Of a stretch of DNA of 64,000 nt, positions 1-14,665 are shown in pieces. The translations under genes and the position numbers were made by a program. Numbering within the stretch: the first letter of the stretch is position 1; each line of letters starts with the position of its first letter. Origin of the DNA: Pterobdella sp. o SKG-2022 (Eukaryota > Annelida > Clitellata > Hirudinida > Piscicolidae); NCBI GenBank assembly GCA_964035795.1, contig OZ038320.1, positions 11,692,118-11,756,117 of the forward strand, read 5' to 3'. Below the pieces are notes generated by a model. It saw only the letters and a list, made by a program, of their open reading frames with translations, did no database searches and was not told the DNA's origin.

Positions 1-5356
<5,356 letters not shown>

Positions 5357-8300
5357 CGCTTTAGTTCATGTTTACTAATCAATTGAACAAATCAAATATT
5401 TTCGATAAATTTTATTTCATTCTTTGAATAAATTTTGGTTTATATTTTTCTAAAAAGAAAAAAAGGTTTCAGCAGCTTTTACATTCAATTTAAAGTGAAT
5501 TTTATTTATCGGTCAACAACAACAATGAAAATAAAGTGTTGCGCATGGCTTTATTAAAATTAAATGTTTTCAACAAATAAAAAACTTTAACGTTTCAAAA
5601 TGAAAAACAGTAAAAAAATATTTTAATATTTTTTTCTACTTTTCAACAACCAATTAATTATCACTTTTTTCCATTTTAACAGGCGTAAAAAGTCAAAACT
5701 CAAAGAAAGCTTTACCAATTTTTGATTAATTTGTTATCACCTTTTTTTATAATCCCATATTTGTTCATGCTTTTAGTATCTGCTTTCAATTGAAGTTAAT
5801 TTATCACTTTTTTTCTCAAAGAAAAGTTTATAAAAGAAACATGTTTTCAAATTTCTATTTCAAGCTACGAACTTTTAATACAAGCTACATAAATTTCGGA
5901 AAGTATTGTCTCGCTGAGGGAAATACTAATTGCTGACGAAAGTGAATACATGTTCTCCAAGCCATGCAGACTTGTTGACAGTTTGCACGCTTAGCTGATC
6001 TGTTTAGACTAAAAATAAAAATTAAAAAACTAAAACACTAAGCCACAAAAAAACCAAAACTATGTTATTAAAATCAACAATAAATTTTTTAAAACAAACA
6101 TAAAATCAACAGCAACACATTACTAAATTATTACAATGCACTATTCTATTCCCAAATTAATTACCGCAATAGTATTTGGGCTAATAACTGTAAAACGAAC
6201 GTCAGAAAATTTAACAACAAGGACCATATACAATTACCCGTACGATAAACACATCCATTATAATGAATTAAAATTATTGTATATGAAAAAAATAAACACA
6301 CTACATATTTTAATCTACATGTATAAATATAAAAATAACCTACTCCCATCATCTTTTGATAATCTAATAAAAAGTAAAACTCCGGAAATAATGTAAAAGT
6401 ACATTGCAAAAATATTTTTATATCTATAACTCTCGCACTATCACATCAATTTGATCCAATACAGAAAGGCATTAAATATGAAAAAAAAATAAAAATAATT
6501 TTTCAAAGAATGTAAGTTTTTAATCAAATATAAGTAATTCTATCGAGTATATGAAGCTCAGTTATTTATTCGATTGAAACTTTTCACACGACGTAAAACC
6601 AGTTACATCATCATCAGTTTTTTATGGTGAGTAATTATCTCTTTTACAAAAGGCCAGTAACAATTATCTTCTTTCTCACTTTCTCCCACCACTTAATTGC
6701 ATAGTACACATCTTCAATTACTGAACTTATCTCTGACAATGATTTTCTCTCATGCTTTTTCAAGCTAAGTTTGGCATTTCTTTTTTATTGTTTTCTAAAC
6801 TCCGCGTCTGTGTCGGGCAATCTCTTTTTCTGCATTTGTCAAAATGTTTTTTTCGTGGATCTTACCAGTTTTTGATCCATGTGTCAAGAAAGATGTTCAA
6901 ACATGTTCTAATTTTTATTTTTTATTTGATGTGCATTTTTACAAAATAAAATATAAGAAACACCGATAAATTTTTTCAGACATATAATTTAAAGTATTTG
7001 CTACTTGATTTTTTCACTACCAAATTTTTTCTAAATTATAGTAATTATCCAAATTACTCAAACAAATATTAAAATGCCTATTACACTTTTCAATTGCTTC
7101 ATTCAAACAAGCCTTACAATTGAATTTTCTAACTATTCTGCAAGAAACTTTACATTGCCTGAACAATCCACTCTTTTTCAACATATTAAATGCATCAAGA
7201 TAACCTCACTACTATCTTTAATTTATAATCTCTGTTTTAACAAGTTTAACCTTGAAAGCTCCTTTTTCTAAAGAATACTTTCCACGAATGAACTTTTTTT
7301 AAATATGTCATCGAGATTAGGTCATTTGTATAAGGGGTTTTACATAAAACGCTTTTTTTGTTTTCGAAAAGTACATTACGTAAAACCGAGGAGAATATTT
7401 CACCATTGTGAGATACTTCCGAATGCTTATTACTAATTTGAAATCACGATTTTACTATTCGTATGCTGTCATAAACTACCGTTAGCATTACCGTTGCTAA
7501 CGTATTATGGTACATACCGAAAATTTTAGCTACTTTTGCTCAATAAATTTACTAATTTTCTCTCATAAATTGATGTTGAAGACTGTTGATATTGCATATA
7601 AGTACGTTAAAAGTTAAACTAGCGTTAATGAAAATGTTACATTTATTGAGAATTCAAAACAAACTTAAAACAATAATGTAAATATGGAAACCATGAAATT
7701 TATTTTTGAATTGAGTTCAATGTGAAAAATTAGAAACTTTATAATTTCGCAAAGATAGCTTCATAAAGTTTGTTTATTAATCAGCAAATATCAACATCAA
7801 AAAAATCTATCATCTTTAAAACCAAAAGTTAATATTGTGAAAAAAAATTTGGTACACTTTAACGATAAATCAAAAATGAAAATTCCGATTAGAGCCACAA
7901 CTAGCATGTACCACAGTAACGACAGACTACAAAACTCCAACAACACTAGTGGGTATTAATTCATAAAAAGTGGTCAATTGATGAGATGAAACACTGTAGA
8001 AAGCGTTAGCCTTGAACCATTAATCTATGGGTGGCTTATGCACTAACAAACTTTGGATAACTAAATACGAAGTTGAAAATAATTCGTAAAAATCCCTCAA
8101 AGTTATTAACTTTTGTAAACACCTTTCATGATAAAATTGTATATGCACAAACAATTAAAACAATTATTAATATAATTTAAGTCCAGTCTCAACAAAATTT
8201 TCATCTAAAACAACTAAATATCACTACTCTTCAAACTATAAAAAATATTCTATCAAATTATATCTAGATTTGTATACAATCATCTGAACTCAATTTCACA

Positions 8301-8552
8301 GCAACATGAAAGTTTCATTATAACAATTCATCAAATTAAAATGGCCATCAAATTCATCAATAAAACTACACTTTAAAAACACTAATAAATTTACCTTAAA
8401 AAAACTTTCACCAACAAAACCTAAACAACATACAAACTGTAAAACCAACTGATTATAAAAATTAGAATTAGCACCAGATTTCTGCATAAACAACATATCC
8501 ATTAAAATCCCTTCCCCCAATAATCTCTTACAAGGCCCAACCCAAGGAACAT
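5357..8552. other. Intergenic DNA between KDM4 and the ENOPH1-like gene
   Basis: A+T-rich sequence upstream of the KDM4 start and downstream of the ENOPH1-like stop. Apart from the LINE fragment near 6.1-6.4 kb, I see no open frame with recognisable protein similarity, no RNA gene and no clear repeat. The short ORF at 7074-7271 has only low-complexity content. Confidence 0.6.
6136..6396 (+). mobile_element. CR1/Jockey-type non-LTR retrotransposon fragment (C-terminal RT region)
   Basis: The frame encodes a peptide ending in LHILIYMYKYKNNLLPSSF, preceded by NYPYDKHIHYNELKLLYMKKI. This matches the layout just after the reverse transcriptase core in CR1/L2/Jockey-like elements of invertebrates: P-Y-D-x-H, then ELKLL, then the hydrophobic MYKYxNNLLPxSF motif. 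The fragment stops soon after the motif, and no catalytic RT core or endonuclease precedes it, so it is a dead, truncated copy. A first-pass gene finder could mistake it for an 86-residue gene. Confidence 0.6.
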
Positions 8553-10055
8553 CTACTTGGCATCTTCAGTTGCCTTATCAGAGGCTGTCTTCTTACATGG
8601 TACCTCTTCAGTCTTGGAAACTTCATACAAGTCATGCACAGTGCTGTATGACTGATTGGCTTCTTGAGCTTTGTCCCTGTTGCCTTTGTCCAAATAAACC
8701 ACTTCCAAGCCTGCAGCACTTGCAGCCACTGCCTCTATCATTCCAAAAGTTTAATAATAATACAATTACTTATAGTAGCTAAAGTAAATGGCTAAAAATA
8801 TTAAATTTTTTATATACACCATATGGCAAAAAAAATTAAAATAAATGAAAAACAAACCATTTTGACATCTAGTGATGAAAAGAATGTGAGCAGATGGGTG
8901 TTGGCACTTCTCAGCAAGGGCCACATATGATTCCTTCACTGCTGATGGACTATCTCCTAGTGATAGCACTGTCAGATCATCCTAAATCGGCAATGGCTCT
9001 AATATACTACTAAGATGACTATTGAAATAAGCCTATATTGAAAATCAAATAAAAATAATTTGCATTAAAAGTGATATAAAATAAATATTTTTTAGACCTC
9101 ATTGAGGCCTGGTACTCCAGACAAAAGAATGGAAGAAACCAAACACTTGATTCTGTTAGTAAGAATCAGCAACTTATAACCCTTGCCTTTCCATTCTTCT
9201 AGACATTTTGCTGCTCCTTCATTTAATCTAAAAAAGATCATCCAACAATATACTAAATGATACCAGAGTTGTCCATTGATAAAAGCAAAACTTTTATAAA
9301 ATTATTTAATACTTAGAATTGCCAATTTAATTTTTATTAATCAGATAGCATTGAAATTATGAAACACTACCAACTCTACTGTAAGTTTTTTATTATGCAA
9401 AGCACTTTTGAACAGAAGACTGACAAGCTCATCTATCTGTACACAGCAACTTTTGCTTAAAGCAAATTTTACATGCTGCACAAATATTTAAAAAATATTT
9501 TATTATATCGATGTAATAATTCTTAAAAATTCAAAAACCTCTATCGCCGCCTTCACCACTTCCTCTTTTTTACCATTTTCTGGGATCACCGGTAAAGTTT
9601 CCGTTTTCTTTTTTAAAAAATGTATCTTAGTTGATTTAAAGTTTTAATAATTAAATTTGCAACCTCCTTTTTCAGGCATTCGATGACCTTTTTAACTCCT
9701 TCGGTTTCAAAATTTTCAGTCAAGTAACTTTCAGAGTTTTCACAAACATATTTATGAAGTTTTTCCTGACAAATATAAGTTTAGAATTTTTAGTGACTTC
9801 CGAAAAGCAAAATCGATTTTTTAAATAATTGCTTCAAGAATACTATATTTTTATAGCTCAAATTTATTTTTAAAAACTTAATATAAAATTTATTTTCAAA
9901 TATGATTGTTTTACATATGTTTAACTTTTAGTCTTTCATACTTTAAAAAACGAAGATGGAACAAGAACATCTTCAAACTCAGAAATTACACATTTTATGT
10001 GATCGTGACTTTTTCCATCGGTGGTTAAACTTCTTTTACGCCCTTCCTTTTCCAT
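8553..10055 (-). CDS. Enolase-phosphatase E1 (ENOPH1)-like protein lacking catalytic motifs
   Basis: ENOPH1 is the HAD-superfamily enolase-phosphatase of the methionine salvage pathway. Seven exons: 10055-9942, 9765-9664, 9607-9539, 9475-9371, 9227-9098, 8981-8858, 8734-8553 (stop), about 275 residues against about 260 in the human protein. The N-terminus aligns without gaps, but HAD motif I (DIEGTTTP) reads EFEDVLVP, so the nucleophile Asp is Glu. Motif II (IYSSGS) reads ILTNRI. The motif III Lys is not kept, and motif IV (ILFLTD) reads ILFITR. The fold-level pattern, including SYVALAEKCQ and the helix after motif IV, is preserved. Enzymatic activity is therefore unlikely; this is a pseudoenzyme or a decaying gene. 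The join of exons 4 and 5 is out of phase with the obvious GT-AG sites. Other joins fit, though several donors (GTTGCA, GTCTAA) are weak. Confidence 0.72.
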
Positions 10056-10156
10056 TTTGATCGAATTTTTAGAATATAACTTCGATAAAATTTTCGATTA
10101 GACCCACGCTAAAAAACAGCCTAGGATAGAATGTTCTAGCTTATCACCGGCTACGA

Positions 10157-10198
10157 CCAATCATTGCATGCGGGTTATTAAATACCTTTTGAGCCAAT
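10157..10198 (-). promoter_or_regulatory. Paired CCAAT boxes upstream of the ENOPH1-like gene
   Basis: Two CCAAT pentamers (10157-10161 and 10194-10198), read as ATTGG on the gene's strand, lie 37 bp apart in a locally G+C-richer patch about 100-140 bp upstream of the ATG. They are flanked by near-mirror words (GGCTACGACCAAT and GCCAATCGTAGC). The spacing and placement fit NF-Y-type promoter elements in a TATA-less promoter. Factor binding is inferred. Confidence 0.4.
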
Positions 10199-10229
10199 CG
10201 TAGCGGCGGGTAAATCTAAAAATATAACT

Positions 10230-13200
10230 TGAAGCTCATAATTAAGATTTAAATTTTAAATTCATGAAATAAAATAAAATTTTGAAAAAATTTTTGCGAT
10301 TTAAATTATTATAGTAAAAAAAATTTTGTGAAAGCTTTTTATGTTTTGGAAAACAGAAAATATTTTAAAACTTCAAATTTTTAGAACTTAACATTCGAAA
10401 TATAACTATATTGTTAATTATAAAATCATAATTTTTGAAGCTTATATGCTGTTCTTTTCCAAAAAAAACTATACATTAAAATTTATGCGTATATATATGG
10501 ATAGTTTTGATCATTTAAATAGGTAGTCATTCTTCGAAAGAATTTATTCATCTAGTAAATCATCATTCGCTTCGGTTTTTGAAGTGTTTATTTTAATAAA
10601 GTGACAGACTATTTGAAAACAACTCAAAGGTAATTAGTTTTTTATTAAAAACTTAAATTATCAATTTTTGTATAATTAAAAAAAAAAAAAATCTATGAGT
10701 TTTTTGAAATATAAAATATAATTTTTTCATTAAAATAAAATAAAAACAACCAACGAAGAATTTTTAAAAAATGTTCCAAATCAATTCTTCAATCATTAAT
10801 AATACAAAAAAATTGATAGTTTCCGTTTAAATTTATTGATTTGAAGATTTAAGTTTTGAACGCTTTTACAAAGAAAATGGTTTTTCAATATTACCTAGAT
10901 AATATACAATTTCTATAATACAATAAACAAGTTATTATAAACCTGGCAGATCTAAAAATTGGTTCAAAGCCAAATGAAAATCAATTGCTATCGATTATAA
11001 TTTTTTTATAATATTAGTTATTAAAATAAGATTATAAATTTTTGCTCTTGAAACAGAACAAAATATGATAAATCATTTAGTATCGACTAAAACTGGTGAG
11101 TTTTTAACATTTTGTTTGATATTCTCCACTTTTCTTTCCTTAATGTAATTTACTTATATAATTTTTTAAATTACTGGTTTCAGATTGTAAGCTTCTTTTT
11201 TTTATAATTTAATTGAAAAGTTTCGATTGAGCTATTGTAATCAAAGTATAATGTACTATTGTATCAATAATTGTTTCGAGAGTTTTATTATTATAAATTG
11301 AACTTCAATGAACGTTTTATCTAGGAATTTTTTCCTCATTAGAGTTTGACACAAAACTGATGACTTTTAATAGCTCTTCAGATTTTATAAAAATGAGATA
11401 AATTAAGCTAATTTAAATAAAAAATTTTAAAAATATATAGTCATAATGAATAGAAATATTGCATTATTAAATGCATTATGTATTTAAAAGAGTTTGATTT
11501 GCTTAAATTTGAAAGCGTTATAAAATACTTTTATATCAAACCCTTTCATGTTTTTAAGATAAGTTTCTCCGAATTTTGACTTGATGTTTTTGAAGGTGTT
11601 GAAAATGGTTCAACACATTGAAACATATCAAGATTACATGTGAAGTTAAAGTCAAGAATTTGAGGTCTGATATGCTGGTTTTTGATTTAGAAAAAGATAG
11701 ATGCAATGCAGAAAAAGTGCATTCACTGTGAAGGTTTATAAACCTTTAAAATTAAAAAAATTTTTTTGATAATGTTTTGACAGAAAAACATTATCAGTTA
11801 GCCTTGTATTTTCAAATAACTAAATTTAAAAGCCTGTTTTTTCATAAAACTACGTTTCTTCGTGTAAGTGAAAAAAACCCATATCTTCATGAAATGTAAA
11901 ATGTTAGTTCTATGGTGTTCTTATTTTAATAAAAAACTTGTCCTAGGAATCTAACTTAATGATATCAAAAGGCCAAAACAGTAAGTTTGTGGTTCTCAGA
12001 AAAATAATTATACTGAAAATAATATAAAAAACTCTAGAAAATTTCTGGAAACCAGAAAAAATGTGTTTAGATTTCAACTATAAAAAGGTAGTAATACTAC
12101 CAGCCAGAGGGCTTCGACGCTATGGCGCTGAGTTAGGACCTTTTAACATAATCCCTGGAATACCTTGTTCTTATTTGAAAATATCTTTTGTATTAGGTAA
12201 AATCATTGAAGTTTTTTAGTACTATAAAAGTTGAGTGAATATTTACTTGAAAAATTATAAGAATTATAAGTGAATATTTTTTAAAATATTTGCACTTTAG
12301 CGGTTTTTCTTTTCAAGTTATTTTGAAAAAGTACATCTTCGACCTTGTATTAATAACTTTTCAAAACAAAATTCAAGACAATATTTGGTAGATTTGTTTT
12401 TTTATACACATGAGTGAACCCAAATTAAAATTCCAAAATTTTCATTATTTTTTTTTGTATATTTTTTTCATTTCTTCTAGTTAGGGTGCTCTTTCTATAC
12501 ATAAATCATATATACAGTTCATCGTTTAATGAAATTCAGTTTCGGCGTTCCTATAAGTAAAAATCAAATGTTTGATTGACATGATCAATACATGCACTTC
12601 ATGGAAATTTCTTTTAAATAATTCAGGCAAAAACTTATGAAAAAGTATCATAAGTTGAAAGAGTGAAGAAAAAACCAACAGATCACACCTGAGCAGGCAC
12701 ATTTATTATCGATCTAACCCGCAACGATGAGACGGCTTTTGAGCAAATTACGCAAGATATTTAAACGAGTTTTATGAATACTTTTATTGCTTTTTATTTA
12801 TCTAGTCAACATTTTAAAATGTCAATGTATTTTTTAAGTCAATAAACTCACTATTGACCAAAAAAAAGATAATCTAAAAATTTGAAATTACGTTCAATTA
12901 TTTTGCTATTACATTGATTTCGTTAACAATAGTGAATCCATCTTATTTAAAACAACCAATCATCATTATTTGAAGCATTATTTTCATGAAGTTACAGTTT
13001 GTGCGATGTTTCTCTTCATTGTTTCTTCTACCTTGTAAATTTTCTCTGCAGCACATAAAATGAATCTTTAATCCAATTTTTTCAATGCTTTCTCAAATAA
13101 TTTGATAACTTAATAAATAATGCGATTAACCGTATGCTTAAAACCTTTCATTTTTACAACTTTTAAGAATTGAATGTGTAAAAATTAATAATTAAATTTT

Positions 13201-14665
13201 ATATCGAGTTACTTTTGAGAAAAAAACTTCTAAAGCACACGAAAAATTTCACTTTTAAACCGCTTAGCTTTTATCAAAACCATCTTTCAAACAGTATTTA
13301 AATTCTTTAAATAATATTCTCTTCTAAAAAACATCACGAAGAAGATAATAAAAATTTCAATTCATACTTGTGAGCATATAAAAAGTACTATAGAAAAAGT
13401 TTCCAATAAAAGGAGATAATGGTCAAATGGCATTGTTGAAGGCACAGTCATAAAGCGTGTGCTGCCACAGTATAGGATTGACTGGACAAGATTCTGCTAT
13501 CATATAAAATCTTTTCTTCTCATCTGTTTTACATGCCTATTGCTCTGGTCTATTCTCTTTCATGTTTCTCTTTCTTTACTACAACTAAGTCCCATTTCAA
13601 GTGATGTTTAGTGAAAGTTTTTACTTTTATTAAAATGATTTTTTTCAATATTAATTAGTATATCTTATTCTTATTTAGTTTTAAGTCGAATTTTATAAAA
13701 AATTTGGGAAAAAAAACAATTTATAGGTTTAAAACTCATAAATGACAATTTAGATAATTGGAAAGTTTAATGCAAAATTGAGAATATTTTGAATTAAATT
13801 TTCCAAAAATATCAAGTTTTAATAATGGCCTTAGGTAAAAAAATTTTTTTAAACTAACTAGTTGAAAAGTTATATTTTTTTGGTCAAAACGAGCACAGTA
13901 AAATTCCAATAAGCCCAGCCATGTGTACTAGGATAAATCATTAATTAATGAAAACCTTGAAAAGGTTAAACTAAAAGTTCAGCTTCAATTTTAAAAACCA
14001 GAAAATGTCGTATGTTGAATTTAGAAGTTAAACTTTAAATAATTTCAATGAAATTTATAAAAAAAATGATCAAAAAGTTAATGAAAGATAATAGTTTTTA
14101 GTGTGAAAGATATAAGATATAATGGAGGGATGTGACCACGATTAAACAAGGCGACACCATGCGGGTGATGTGGAGCGTGTGAGGATTGATGTTAAAAGGT
14201 GCTTGAGGTTTTATGCTTTATGATGCCAAAAGGTTACAAAACAATAGATAGAAAAAATAAATGCTTAGATAATTAGATAAAAATCTAAATAGCGTAGGTA
14301 CAAGTATTTTTTAGATTTCTCTGACGTGTAAAATTTTTTAAGGCAAAATTAATTCATTATTTTTGAATTCCATTTTCATGAAATCAATGAGATTTATGTA
14401 TTTCGATTAAGACTAAGCATTTTAAAATGATTATTGACGTTAAGTCCCACGACAAAGCCTGAAACCCGCTCTTTCGTCGTTTCAATTATTTATTTTATAA
14501 ATAACTATTGACTGATATATAACGTTTTCTATCTAAAAATTCAATGATTTATAGACCAATTAATTTTGTACGGATAAAATTATATCATAATATTTCACAG
14601 ATGTCATAGCGAAAGTGAGCAAAATAATGGATTAAAAATTAAAAAACGACAAGTGAAAATACATT
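10230..14665. other. Long intergenic region before the DHHC gene
   Basis: About 4.4 kb of A+T-rich DNA without a convincing gene. A few short G+C-richer islands stand out (near 12100, 12660-12780, 13430-13500 and 14110-14190). One carries a stop-to-stop frame with a hydrophobic segment (13420-13611) but no ATG or clean splice acceptor. A short ATG-to-GT-donor piece near 11064-11095 could be a first exon, but no continuation was found. Confidence 0.5.
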
